Notes under the pieces: model-generated
The model's database searches: none
What the model was told of the DNA's origin: nothing
Seen by the model: only the letters and a program-made list of their open reading frames with translations
Shown: positions 27,422 through 37,900 of the stretch, one piece after another
Position numbering within the stretch: position 1 is the first letter of the stretch
Layout of the letters: every line of letters starts with the position of its first letter
From: Rhizobium freirei PRF 81
GTDB lineage: Bacteria > Pseudomonadota > Alphaproteobacteria > Rhizobiales > Rhizobiaceae
Direction of reading: 5' to 3'
NCBI RefSeq assembly: GCF_000359745.1
Contig: NZ_AQHN01000010.1
Coordinates: 1 to 64,000 of the forward strand
DNA length: 64,000 nucleotides
Position numbers and translations under genes: made by a program

Positions 27422-30400
27422 TCAAAATTCAAATATCTGTCTGAAAACACCAGGCGCGATGATCGACAGGGGATTGATCTGCATCGTCGGCTTGTCGAAG
27501 CTGCCGGTCAATCTGAAGGTAATGCCGATAAGGCCGCGATCGCTGCCATTGCCCAGAAGGAAGCCCACGAGCGGCACCTCCGCGAACAGCCGGTTCAAGC
27601 CATAGGCAGGCATGAAGGTTCCGGTTAGATCCATCTTGTTGTTGGCGTCCTTGACCGTTCCCTGGAAGGTCGCTCCGACTTGCACGCCGCGCACGACGCC
27701 ATTCTCGACCGATAGTGTTCGGTCGCGCAGCACCAGCCGCGCAAAACCACGCTCAAAGCTCTGCGCGCGCGTGTCGATATTATCCTTCACCGCGGAATTC
27801 AGGCTCTTGCCGTTCTTGCCGCTCGGTGTTGAAACGATGGTCGACAGCTTGTTTTCATCGACGATGGAGAAATTGCGGATATCCAGCGAACCGTCCCAGT
27901 CGTCCTGTCCGATCGAGCGCAGCGACAGATTGAGCAGGCCCCCCTTCAGATGCTTGTAGAGATCAGTGAAGCGCGCCACCGCACCAGCATCACCGCTTGT
28001 GACGCGGATCACGCCGTTGCTACCCTTGCTCATCTGGGTGACGAATGCCTCGCCGCTACGGGTAACGCCGGAGAAGTCCACAGCCGTCGTCTTGCCGCCC
28101 GCGAAGGAATAGACGCCCTTGAGATTGCCGATCGATTCGTCGTTGAAACCGACGACCTTCGCGAGATCGACGCGAACTGTCGCGCTCGCGCTTGCCGGAT
28201 CATCCGTGTTCTTCCGTCCGCCGGAGGATGACGCCTTCACACGCGCCAGGATCGGACGGATATCGGCCGAACTTCCTGATATCGTGACGTCATAGGCACC
28301 GGCCTTGCTATGCTTCAGCGACAATCCGAAATCGTCGAGCGCGGAGAGCTTCACGTTGTCGAAGTTCGCAGACGACAGGCTCCCCTTGCTGATGACGAGA
28401 TCACCGCCGGCACCGAAGCCGTCGCCCTTGAGCATGAAGTTCTTGAGCGTCATCTGGCTGTCGGAGCCGGACGCTTCGAATTGCGCGCTTGCCGGAATAC
28501 CGCTGCCTTTCGACCAGCCGATCCAGGGAACGGTCAGCGCCGCCTTACCGAGATCGACCTTGACACCCTGATGATCGTCATCGATGCGCGTCAGCTCTAT
28601 CTTCACGGGCCCGTCGATCATATCGCGCAGGCCGGGCAGGACGGCATTGCGTTGGGCGTCGGTGAGCGTTGCCGTCACTACGCGACCGCGCTTGACAGCC
28701 GACTTGCTGTCGGTCGGCTCGACCATGTCGATCTGCGCGGGAATACCATCGATCTGCGCCTGAGCCTGCAGATGCACCGACTGCGGATCGGCATTGATCT
28801 CGCCGGTCAGATTGTCGATCTTGCGATTGCTCATCGGCTTCAACAGGTCGACATCGTTAAGCGTCAGTTTCGCTATCCAATCCGGCGGTGGCGGCTTCTG
28901 GTCGCTGATCAGGCCGATCCGGGCATCGACCTTGGCGACGATCTTGCCGTTGAAATCCTCCGGCTTGAATTCGGTGCGCTGCAGCGCCTGCACCGGCTTA
29001 TATGTCAGCAACTCCGCTATGGCGTCGCCGGCGCCGGAGATCGACAGGTCCAGGTCGGCCATCAAGGGCTTGTCGTATGTGGCCGGTATCGAGAAGTTGC
29101 TGTCGTTCAGCGTAATCGTGCGTCCCGTCGGGAAATAGGAGGTCGCGGTCGCAATATCGACGGCCATCTTCGGGCCTGTCAGGTCGAAATGCGCTTTCGC
29201 GTCGCGCAGTGGTGGAATTTCACCGGGGACATTGAGGCGCACTCCGTCAATGTCGAAGGCGATATGCAGCTCGTTCTGGCCGAGCTGCAGCTTGCCGGTC
29301 TGCGAAGCCTCCCTCAGCCGTCCGGCCGGAATGAAGACGGATATGACCGCGTTCGTCACCGAGCCGCCAAAAAGATTGTTCTCGACCCATATTCGCGGCT
29401 TAGAAGCCATCCAGAAGGGCCATAGCTGCTTCACGGCGGTCGTATCGAGTTTATCCGCGCGGCCGCCGAAGCTGATTTCCGGCGAGCTGTCGCCGAGCTT
29501 TATGTGCAGCGAGCCGAACAGCGCGCCTTGCGGTGTCGATACGCCGAGGTTCTCGAACTGAAATTCCTTCGTCGCGGACAAAAATCGCCCTTTCGCCTGA
29601 CCGTCAAAGCTGATGGGCTTTTCTCCCGATATGGAGGAGGCAGCCGTGCCGTTCCTGATCAGGAAGTCGATACCGAAGCCCTTGCCCGCATTGGCGTCGA
29701 TACGATCGAGATCGATCAGCGCTCCCGAAAACGGCACGACGGTACGCGCGAACTGCGCCGTGGAAGGCGCGATCTCGAGCGTCTGGCGATCGAAATTGTA
29801 GCCGAGGTTGATATTGGCCTGCGTCAGCTCCTGCGGGTCGCGATCCATGTAAAGCGTGCCGGGCTGTATGCTGACGGACGCCTCGAGCTTTGGAGCGACG
29901 CCCGAATCTGCTTTGGCAGCCGAAAGCGTCACATCGGCAAAACTCATGAGCCCCTGGCGCGGAGCGCCGCTCGGATCATAAGTCATCGACAACGGCTTGA
30001 GATCGAGGTTGGAGATTTTCGCGATCAAGGAGGAGCTATGGCCGACTTCCTCCTGCTGGGCTCTGATATCCAGTGTCGCCACGGAGCCGTTGACGGCGAC
30101 CTGCCCATAAAGATGCAGCAAGTTCGGCTCCGCCCGCTCGAAGGTGAGATTGTCCACCACAAGAGAGATCGGAGGGCCTTCCGCGCGTGCCAGCTTGACC
30201 GAGAAGCCGGAAATCCGCACCGAATTCGTACCGCCGCGCTGCACGAAACGTTGCAGAAAATCGAGATTGTCGAAAGCTTCGGTCAAAGCCTGCGGCAACG
30301 CATTCACGCGCAATTGCGAGAGGTCGACGGGATCCCCCTGAGGAAGAAGCGAAGTATCGAGCGCGATGCCTTCCGCCGCGACGCTCGCCACCTCCACGCG

Positions 30401-30841
30401 CCCTTCGATGAGGGCGAGCGGATCGAGCTGCATATTGACCGCGGACATGGTCGACAGGTGCTTGCCGCTCTCCTGATCGACGACATTAACGTTGCGCGCC
30501 TCCAGCGCCAGTCGCAGACCGGAGGTGAAGCGAACCACGGTTGCGCCGACCTCCGCCTTGTAGCGAGGGCCGATTGCCTTATCGAGGGCCGTTTGCGCCT
30601 TCTGCGACAGCGGCTGATCGAAGATACCGCTTTCAATGGCAAAGATCGCCGCTCCGAGCAGGATGGCCAGAAACGCGAAGAAAACCATCGTCATGCGGCA
30701 GACGTGCCAGACATGCGAACGGCGTCGGCCGCCGCGTTCCGGCACATGCACGATGAGGGGGTCTTCGACCTGAGCGGACGGCAGATGGTCGAGTGACACG
30801 AGATCCTTTTTGCGGAATATTACCTTTTCGCCTCGGATCAC
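27422..30841 (-). CDS. AsmA/YhdP-like DUF3971 domain protein
   Basis: A very large (1139-residue) protein with a short cytoplasmic N-terminus, one membrane helix around residues 51-69 (MVFFAFLAILLGAAIFAIES) and a long periplasmic part rich in beta-strand-like alternation. The middle contains the DUF3971-type region (LWPFWMASKPRIWVENNLFGG in two parts: LWPFWMASKPR, VENNLFGGSV) and the C-terminus the AsmA-like TFMPAYGLNRLFAEVPLVGFLLGNG block in two parts (FMPAYGLNRLF, VPLVGFLLG). Proteins of this class form lipid-transport bridges to the outer membrane. The GTG at 30841 has AAAGGGA about nine bases upstream; a GTG at 30799 after AAGGA is an alternative start. Monocistronic by appearance. Confidence 0.85.
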   Translation of the reverse strand: MIRGEKVIFRKKDLVSLDHLPSAQVEDPLIVHVPERGGRRRSHVWHVCRMTMVFFAFLAILLGAAIFAIESGIFDQPLSQKAQTALDKAIGPRYKAEVGATVVRFTSGLRLALEARNVNVVDQESGKHLSTMSAVNMQLDPLALIEGRVEVASVAAEGIALDTSLLPQGDPVDLSQLRVNALPQALTEAFDNLDFLQRFVQRGGTNSVRISGFSVKLARAEGPPISLVVDNLTFERAEPNLLHLYGQVAVNGSVATLDIRAQQEEVGHSSSLIAKISNLDLKPLSMTYDPSGAPRQGLMSFADVTLSAAKADSGVAPKLEASVSIQPGTLYMDRDPQELTQANINLGYNFDRQTLEIAPSTAQFARTVVPFSGALIDLDRIDANAGKGFGIDFLIRNGTAASSISGEKPISFDGQAKGRFLSATKEFQFENLGVSTPQGALFGSLHIKLGDSSPEISFGGRADKLDTTAVKQLWPFWMASKPRIWVENNLFGGSVTNAVISVFIPAGRLREASQTGKLQLGQNELHIAFDIDGVRLNVPGEIPPLRDAKAHFDLTGPKMAVDIATATSYFPTGRTITLNDSNFSIPATYDKPLMADLDLSISGAGDAIAELLTYKPVQALQRTEFKPEDFNGKIVAKVDARIGLISDQKPPPPDWIAKLTLNDVDLLKPMSNRKIDNLTGEINADPQSVHLQAQAQIDGIPAQIDMVEPTDSKSAVKRGRVVTATLTDAQRNAVLPGLRDMIDGPVKIELTRIDDDHQGVKVDLGKAALTVPWIGWSKGSGIPASAQFEASGSDSQMTLKNFMLKGDGFGAGGDLVISKGSLSSANFDNVKLSALDDFGLSLKHSKAGAYDVTISGSSADIRPILARVKASSSGGRKNTDDPASASATVRVDLAKVVGFNDESIGNLKGVYSFAGGKTTAVDFSGVTRSGEAFVTQMSKGSNGVIRVTSGDAGAVARFTDLYKHLKGGLLNLSLRSIGQDDWDGSLDIRNFSIVDENKLSTIVSTPSGKNGKSLNSAVKDNIDTRAQSFERGFARLVLRDRTLSVENGVVRGVQVGATFQGTVKDANNKMDLTGTFMPAYGLNRLFAEVPLVGFLLGNGSDRGLIGITFRLTGSFDKPTMQINPLSIIAPGVFRQIFEF

Positions 30842-30968
30842 TCCTGTGCGTCCCTTTCATTCTCAATTTTGTTGGTGACGCCGCGTCCCATGTGGACGCC
30901 ATACCCGATCAGTATATATGGCTCACCCGGTGTGTCATCTAAAAAACCGGCAAAAGAAAGGTTTTATC

Positions 30969-31451
30969 GTGACGGAAGTCTCCACAATTCAGCTGAACCT
31001 CGGCGACAAGGCGCCGGATTTTCATCTCCCCCGCGATGGTGGCGGCGATGTGCGCCTTGCGGATTTTGCGGGGAAACCGCTGGTCGTCTACTTCTACCCC
31101 AAGGACGACACGACAGCCTGTACGACGGAATCGATTTCCTTCACGGCGCTTGCCCCCGAATTTCATAAGGCGGGCATTGCCATCCTCGGCGTCTCGCCGG
31201 ATTCCGTGAAAAGCCATGATAAATTCGTCAGGAAACATGCGCTGTCCATCCCGCTCGCCTCGGATGAAGAAAAGACCATGGCGATCGCCTATGGCGTCTG
31301 GCGCGAAAAAAGCATGTATGGCCGCACCTATATGGGCGTCGTCCGCTCGACCTTCCTGATCGGCGCCGACGGCCTGATCGCCAGAATCTGGGACAAGGTC
31401 AAGGTCGCTGGACATGCGGAGGATGTTCTGGCCGCGGCGAAGGAGCTTTGA
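30969..31451 (+). CDS. bcp: Peroxiredoxin, Bcp/PrxQ type
   Basis: A 160-residue thiol peroxidase with the Bcp motif YFYPKDDTTACTTES; Cys51 is the peroxidatic residue. The usual second Cys five residues later is absent, so it should work as a one-cysteine peroxiredoxin or use an external thiol. The usual TPGC is TTAC here. The GTG at 30969 has AAAGG seven bases upstream and is preferred to the upstream ATG at 30918. It is followed after three bases by the ferritin-like DUF455 gene, so the pair forms an operon probably linked to peroxide or iron handling. Confidence 0.92.
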   Translation: MTEVSTIQLNLGDKAPDFHLPRDGGGDVRLADFAGKPLVVYFYPKDDTTACTTESISFTALAPEFHKAGIAILGVSPDSVKSHDKFVRKHALSIPLASDEEKTMAIAYGVWREKSMYGRTYMGVVRSTFLIGADGLIARIWDKVKVAGHAEDVLAAAKEL

Positions 31452-31454
31452 CGC

Positions 31455-32285
31455 ATGGCAGGCAATCCCAGCGCGATCACATCGCTGCGCGGTGGCGCTA
31501 TCGACGCCATCCGGTCGGCCGATCTCGATCGCAAGACCGCGTTGGCGCAGGAATCGGCAGCACGCTGGTTTGCCCGCACCCTATCTCTGCGCTCGCCGCT
31601 CGATTCGCCGCTGGCCGATCGGCCCGGTCGGCCGGAACGCCCGGAGCTGGTGCCGCCCAAGCACATGGAAAAGCGCTCGCTGCATACGCTCAAAGGGCGC
31701 ATCGCCTTGCTGCATGCCATTGCCCATATCGAGCTGAACGCCGTCGATCTTGCGCTCGATATCGTCGCCCGCTTTGCGACCGAACCGGTTCCAAACTCCT
31801 TCTTTGACGGCTGGATGCAGGTGGCCTTCGAGGAGGCCAAGCATTTCCGCATGGTCCGCGAAAGACTGCGCGAACTCGGCGCCGATTATGGCGATCTACC
31901 GGCCCATGACGGTCTCTGGCAGGCGGCGCATGCGACCCGCACGGATCTGACCGCCCGCCTCGCGGTCGTGCCGCTGATCCTCGAGGCGAGAGGCCTGGAC
32001 GTCACGCCAGCGCTGCAGGCGAAGATGCGCGAGACCGGCGACATGGAAAGTGCTGCCGTGCTCGATGTCATCTACAATGACGAAAAGGGTCACGTCGCGG
32101 TGGGCGCCAAATGGTTCCGCTTCCTGTGCGCTCGGGAGAAGCGCGATCCGGCCCGCACATTCCAGGAACTGGTTCGCGCAAACTTCCGCGGCTCGCTGAA
32201 GGCGCCGTTCAATGACATAGCGCGCGCTGAGGCCGGGCTAACACCCTCGTTCTATCGCGCCCTGACCTCCACAAGCAACGCATGA
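31455..32285 (+). CDS. Ferritin-like DUF455 family protein
   Basis: A 276-residue protein of the DUF455 ferritin-like family. Carboxylate and histidine ligands of a di-iron four-helix bundle are visible as HAIAHIELNAVDLAL (ExxH-like), FEEAKHFRMV, AEARG-type LEARGLDV and VIYNDEKGHVAVG. Related proteins are sometimes compared with the tRNA hydroxylase MiaE, but the reaction is unknown. The ATG is three bases after the bcp stop, and the GGAG of the end of bcp serves as the ribosome binding site. Confidence 0.85.
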   Translation: MAGNPSAITSLRGGAIDAIRSADLDRKTALAQESAARWFARTLSLRSPLDSPLADRPGRPERPELVPPKHMEKRSLHTLKGRIALLHAIAHIELNAVDLALDIVARFATEPVPNSFFDGWMQVAFEEAKHFRMVRERLRELGADYGDLPAHDGLWQAAHATRTDLTARLAVVPLILEARGLDVTPALQAKMRETGDMESAAVLDVIYNDEKGHVAVGAKWFRFLCAREKRDPARTFQELVRANFRGSLKAPFNDIARAEAGLTPSFYRALTSTSNA

Positions 32286-32399
32286 TATACTGACAAAACT
32301 CAATTTTCCGGCAACTAATACTGAAACGGAAAGCATTCATTAACCATAATACCGTGTACTTCCAACGGGTTCCAAAAGGCATCGATTGGGAGAGTCTCG

Positions 32400-33716
32400 G
32401 TGACAGCAAGGCCTCAAAACCGGGTTTTCGGCAAACAGAAGCGGCATCACACCATCATTCTCGCGAGCGGCGATATGGTGCGTCATATGACCGTGCGCCC
32501 ATGGATGGCAGCTCTTGCCGTCTGCATGGTCGGTATCTTTTCGATCGGTTACCTCCTGGCGACCTCCTATCTCGTCCTGCGCGACGATCTGATCGGCGCA
32601 ACGATGGCGCGGCAGGCCCGCATGCAATACGACTATGAAGACCGCATCGCCGCACTGCGCGCGCAGGTCGATCGCGTCACCTCGCGCCAGCTTCTCGATC
32701 AGCAGGTCGTCGAAGAGAAGGTCGACAAGCTCATCGAGCAGCAACAGCAGCTCTCCTCGCGCGGCGGCAAGCTCAACGCACTGCTCGACAGGGCAGAGAG
32801 CTCCGGCCTCACTGACAAGAGCCCTCATACAGATACCAGTACGCCAGCCGGCAAGAACGAGCACGCGCAGCTGACGGCACCGAAGGCGATCGAGAAGCTT
32901 CTTTCCACCGGCAAGCCTGCGGACGCGACTCCCGACAATTCCACCCTCGCCTATGTGCCGGCTCCGGAAACCGTCGCCGATCGCGCCGATCGCGTGTTTT
33001 CCAAAGTGACGCTGTCGCTGAAACACATCGAACAGGATCAACTGACCCGCATCCGCAATCTCACCGCCGATGCTTCCGGCACCGCGAACGAGATTCAGTC
33101 GATCATGCACAATGTCGGCGTCAAGGTCCCGAATGCGATCGCGGGCAATGCCGGCGAAGACACCGATAGCGGCGTGGGCGGACCTTATGTCGCGCCGGAA
33201 AATGTCGATCAGTTCGAGCAGTCCATGGCCGATCTCGACATGGCGCTGACGCGCCTGGAGACGGCGCGGAGTGCGGCTGAGGACCTGCCCTTCCGCAATC
33301 CGGCACCGGGCAAGCTCGTCACCAGCCCGTTCGGCAATCGCAAGGACCCGTTCTTCGGCACGCTGGCCCTCCACACCGGCACCGATTTCCATTTCAGCCC
33401 CGGCGAAAAGATCAAGGCGACTGCTCCGGGCAAGGTCGTGTCGGCCGGCTGGACGGGCGGCTATGGCAACATGGTCGAGATCGATCATGGCGATGGCATA
33501 TCCACACGTTACGGCCATATGGAACAGATACTTGTCAAAGTCGGCGATAAAATCGCCCGGGGCGGCGTAGTCGGTCTCGCCGGCAGCACCGGTCGTTCGA
33601 CGGGGACGCACCTGCACTACGAAGTCCGCGAAAACGGACATCCTGTGGACCCGATGTATTTCATCAATGCCGGCACCAGGCTTGCAAGTTACATCAGCGG
33701 ATTGGGCGCAATTTAG
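32400..33716 (+). CDS. M23 family metallopeptidase (membrane-anchored LytM/NlpD type)
   Basis: A 438-residue protein with a basic N-terminus, one membrane helix at about residues 36-60 (WMAALAVCMVGIFSIGYLLA), a coiled-coil-like region at about 75-135 (DRIAALRAQVDRVTSRQLLDQ and on), and a C-terminal LytM domain. The zinc ligands are His325 and Asp329 (LHTGTDFHF) and His406 of HLH 404-406 (TGTHLHYEV), all intact, so it may be an active peptidoglycan endopeptidase facing the periplasm. The start is GTG with GGGAG about seven bases upstream. A coiled coil before LytM is usual in envelope-division proteins such as EnvC-like factors. Monocistronic. Confidence 0.88.
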   Translation: MTARPQNRVFGKQKRHHTIILASGDMVRHMTVRPWMAALAVCMVGIFSIGYLLATSYLVLRDDLIGATMARQARMQYDYEDRIAALRAQVDRVTSRQLLDQQVVEEKVDKLIEQQQQLSSRGGKLNALLDRAESSGLTDKSPHTDTSTPAGKNEHAQLTAPKAIEKLLSTGKPADATPDNSTLAYVPAPETVADRADRVFSKVTLSLKHIEQDQLTRIRNLTADASGTANEIQSIMHNVGVKVPNAIAGNAGEDTDSGVGGPYVAPENVDQFEQSMADLDMALTRLETARSAAEDLPFRNPAPGKLVTSPFGNRKDPFFGTLALHTGTDFHFSPGEKIKATAPGKVVSAGWTGGYGNMVEIDHGDGISTRYGHMEQILVKVGDKIARGGVVGLAGSTGRSTGTHLHYEVRENGHPVDPMYFINAGTRLASYISGLGAI

Positions 33717-33809
33717 CTGCTGAAATTGTGACAAACGCGCAACAAAGATGACACTAATCTAAAAATTGCGCCCTGAATGAACTTCAGGCCTATAGATGCG
33801 CCCGCTTTC

Positions 33810-33838
33810 CTTGACTTCGCAGGTATTTGGTTCTATGT
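33810..33838 (+). promoter_or_regulatory. Candidate promoter of the DEAD-box helicase gene
   Basis: CTTGAC (33810-33815), a 17-bp spacer and CTATGT (33833-33838), which matches the rhizobial housekeeping promoter CTTGAC-N17-CTATAT in 11 of 12 positions. The predicted start near 33845 leaves a leader of about 30 bases before the ATG at 33875. Confidence 0.75.
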
Positions 33839-33874
33839 CGCGCTGCATTCCGGCACGTTGTGGCGTGTCGATTC

Positions 33875-35428
<1,554 letters not shown>

Positions 35429-35464
35429 TAAGCCCCATTTAGACGCACATCTCGGGATGTACGC

Positions 35465-35887
35465 ATGGGCAAGCCCGGCATCGATTTCCCAGGATTAGGA
35501 ACCGGTCTCGCAATATTGCGAGACGGGAAGATTCTGCTTTACCGGCGTCTCAAGGCGCCGGAAGCCGGATTCTGGAGCATCGTTGGCGGCAAGGTCGACC
35601 ATATGGAGCCTGCCGCCCAGGCTGCCGTCCGCGAGGCGGAAGAAGAAAGCGGCCTCTCCATCGGCAAAATCGACCATCTCTGCACGGAAGAGGTCATCGT
35701 CGAGGCCGACCGCCAGCACTGGATCTCGCTAATCTATGTCTGCAGGGACTTTTCCGGCGAACCTCGCCTGATGGAACCAGACAAGCTCTCTGATTTTGGC
35801 TGGTTCGGCCGTGACGATCTCCCCGTTCAGCTTTCAGAGTTCGCCAAGGCAACCATCGCCCATCTGAGCGAAGAGGACTTTCGCTGA
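35465..35887 (+). CDS. NUDIX hydrolase
   Basis: A 140-residue NUDIX hydrolase. The Nudix box is complete: GGKVDHMEPAAQAAVREAEEE followed by SGL (read in parts as G-x5-E-x7-REAEEESGL). It begins with a Gly/Pro-rich segment and an AILRDGKILLYRRLKAPE strand resembling MutT/ADP-ribose-type pyrophosphatases acting on nucleotides. The substrate is not predictable. It starts 36 bases after the helicase and may be cotranscribed with it. A short hairpin (ACATC-TCGG-GATGT) precedes the start. Confidence 0.9.
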   Translation: MGKPGIDFPGLGTGLAILRDGKILLYRRLKAPEAGFWSIVGGKVDHMEPAAQAAVREAEEESGLSIGKIDHLCTEEVIVEADRQHWISLIYVCRDFSGEPRLMEPDKLSDFGWFGRDDLPVQLSEFAKATIAHLSEEDFR

Positions 35888-35941
35888 CGCCGATAGCGCA
35901 TTGCTATTGCAAGACGGCTGCGCACGTTTGCTCAGCATGCA

Positions 35942-36262
35942 CTATTTGTCCGAGCGCAGGGCCGCTGCATAAGCCAGCCCCACCCACCGCGCCATGATGT
36001 CCGGATCGTCGAAGGCATCGTCAGGAATCGACCAGTAGGGCATGTTGACGGCCTTGCCCTTCTTTCCCTCGTAAGCCCAGCGCCGCGCACCCGCCGCCTC
36101 GAATTCCGCAGCACTCACGTCATCGGCCTTCAACAGTATTTCGTCATCCACCTCGAGCGCCAGAATCCGGCCCATGTGGTAGATCCCCTTGCCGCCAAAC
36201 ATCCGCTTGATCGTCACCGGCCCAAGCGACTGAAACATGTCTTCGATATCGCTATTGTCCAT
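35942..36262 (-). CDS. TfoX N-terminal domain protein
   Basis: A 106-residue protein corresponding to the TfoX/Sxy N-terminal domain alone, as in many alphaproteobacteria: LGPVTIKRMFGGKGIYHMGRI in two parts (LGPVTIKRMFGG, GIYHMGRILAL) and YWSIPDDAFDDPDIMARWV. In gammaproteobacteria the two-domain TfoX activates competence genes; the one-domain proteins have no established role. It is the last gene of the leftward molybdenum-maturation operon, three bases after the MoeA/MobA fusion gene. Confidence 0.88.
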   Translation of the reverse strand: MDNSDIEDMFQSLGPVTIKRMFGGKGIYHMGRILALEVDDEILLKADDVSAAEFEAAGARRWAYEGKKGKAVNMPYWSIPDDAFDDPDIMARWVGLAYAAALRSDK

Positions 36263-36265
36263 TCC

Positions 36266-37900
36266 CTATCCCCTCAAGATTCCACCGGCTGCTACGACGG
36301 CCTCGGGCGTATCCACATCGAGATGTGCCGCCTCGCCGATCTCGACGTCAATAACCGAAAACCCGGAAGTTTCAATAATATGTCGGGCGCCTACATCGCC
36401 CTCCAGCCGCATCACGGCATTCAACACCGATCGGGGCAGGATGACGGGGTTGCCGCGCTTGCCGCCGGACACCGCTCGCACGATCACCTGACCGCCTGCA
36501 TCGCGGAAGGCGGCAATCAAGGCTTTCAGGTCATCACTGGTAATGCCGGGCATATCGGCGAGCATGACGAGAACGCCATCCGCCTTTTGCGCTGCGCGGG
36601 TGCCGACACCAGCCGCCAGCGAACTTGCCATGCCGGATGCGTAGTCGGCGTTATGCACCCGCTCGACGGCAAGATCGCCCAGCGCTCGCTCGATATCTTC
36701 GCGACGATGTCCCGTCACAGTGACAACGACGGAGGCTCCGCTTGCAATTGCGATCGATGCGGAGCGACGCACCAGCGGTATGCCGTCGAACTCGGCCAGC
36801 AGCTTGTGCGCGCCACCCTCGCCCATGCGGCTGGCTTTGCCGGCCGCCAGCAGCACGACGGCAACCGATATTTCTGCGGCCGGCTTGACCACGACATCGC
36901 GCGGCCGCGGCCGTGACTGAATTTCCATGAGCAAGCCTCCGACCCCCATGCCGCTGATATCCCGCGGCGTCGGCTGTTCGCCGGCTAAGATGCGATCAAG
37001 AACCCAGTCGAAACCGTTTTCCTTCGGGCTGCGCGCGCATCCAGGCGCCCCGACGACATGCACATCGCCCACTCTTCCAAGCACCAGCAGGTTGCCGGGA
37101 TCGACGGGCATGCCGACCTGAATAACCTCACCGCCGGCAAGCCGGATCGCGGCTGGAATAACATCGCCGGCGTCGATGACGGCAGACGCGCCGAAAACGA
37201 TCACCAGCTTCGGAAGCCGGTCACGCACCTCCAGCGCCCGACAGATCGCCTCTGCCACCGCATTCGCCTCGTGAGCGACGCGCTCTTCCCTCTGAAGCGC
37301 GCTGCCCGCCACCTGCAGCCGCTGCGAGAGGATACGCGCCGTCTTGTCCATGACGGTCGTCTTCAAGGACGGCAGCTCCGTAGCGACGAGCGACACGGCA
37401 TGCGGCTGGAACGGCTTGACTTCGAAGACCGTCGACTGCCGCAGGACATCGACGCCGGCTGCCACCTTCGCCCCAGAGACAGCTAACGGAATGATCTTGA
37501 AGGTCGCAACCATGTCGCCCGATCGCACCGGCACGTGATCGGCCAGACAGGCGAGCGTGATCGCGGGATCGACGCTGTTCAGCCGGTCGACAGCGGCTCG
37601 ATTTGCAACAAATAGACCGTCGACCGCGCTATGGATATTGACGCGCCCTGTCGCCGCTTCCGAAAAGGTCAGGTGATCGGGGGCAATCGCCCGCGCCAAT
37701 TGCTCGGCCGCCTCGTCCTCCATGAGATCGCCCGCCTCGATACGAGCCGCGATGACGCGGTCGATGCCAGCGGCGGTCAGACGGTCGATATCGCTGCGGT
37801 CAAGCTTATGCCCTTTGGAGAAGCTGCCGTCGGACAATCGAACGGAATGGGCGAGAACCGTCCCCTCCGCCTCAACCGTTTGAAACTCCCCGAAGATCAT
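36266..37900 (-). CDS. Fused MoeA-like molybdopterin-binding domain and MobA-like nucleotidyltransferase (MocA type)
   Basis: A 544-residue two-domain protein. Residues 1-340 resemble the molybdopterin-binding MoeA/CinA-like domain (LVIVFGASAVIDAGDVIPAAI in two parts; VHVVGAPGCARSPKENGFD). Residues about 347-540 form a MobA/MocA-like NTP transferase: VAVVLLAAGKASRMGEGGAHK with the nucleotide-binding GxxSRMG loop (here AAGKASRMG), then ADMPGITSDDL and the GGKRGNPVILP block. The C-terminal part would attach cytidine to the molybdopterin cofactor for xanthine-dehydrogenase or CO-dehydrogenase-type enzymes. Its start overlaps the stop of the preceding xdhC-like gene by four bases. Confidence 0.9.
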   Translation of the reverse strand: MIFGEFQTVEAEGTVLAHSVRLSDGSFSKGHKLDRSDIDRLTAAGIDRVIAARIEAGDLMEDEAAEQLARAIAPDHLTFSEAATGRVNIHSAVDGLFVANRAAVDRLNSVDPAITLACLADHVPVRSGDMVATFKIIPLAVSGAKVAAGVDVLRQSTVFEVKPFQPHAVSLVATELPSLKTTVMDKTARILSQRLQVAGSALQREERVAHEANAVAEAICRALEVRDRLPKLVIVFGASAVIDAGDVIPAAIRLAGGEVIQVGMPVDPGNLLVLGRVGDVHVVGAPGCARSPKENGFDWVLDRILAGEQPTPRDISGMGVGGLLMEIQSRPRPRDVVVKPAAEISVAVVLLAAGKASRMGEGGAHKLLAEFDGIPLVRRSASIAIASGASVVVTVTGHRREDIERALGDLAVERVHNADYASGMASSLAAGVGTRAAQKADGVLVMLADMPGITSDDLKALIAAFRDAGGQVIVRAVSGGKRGNPVILPRSVLNAVMRLEGDVGARHIIETSGFSVIDVEIGEAAHLDVDTPEAVVAAGGILRG

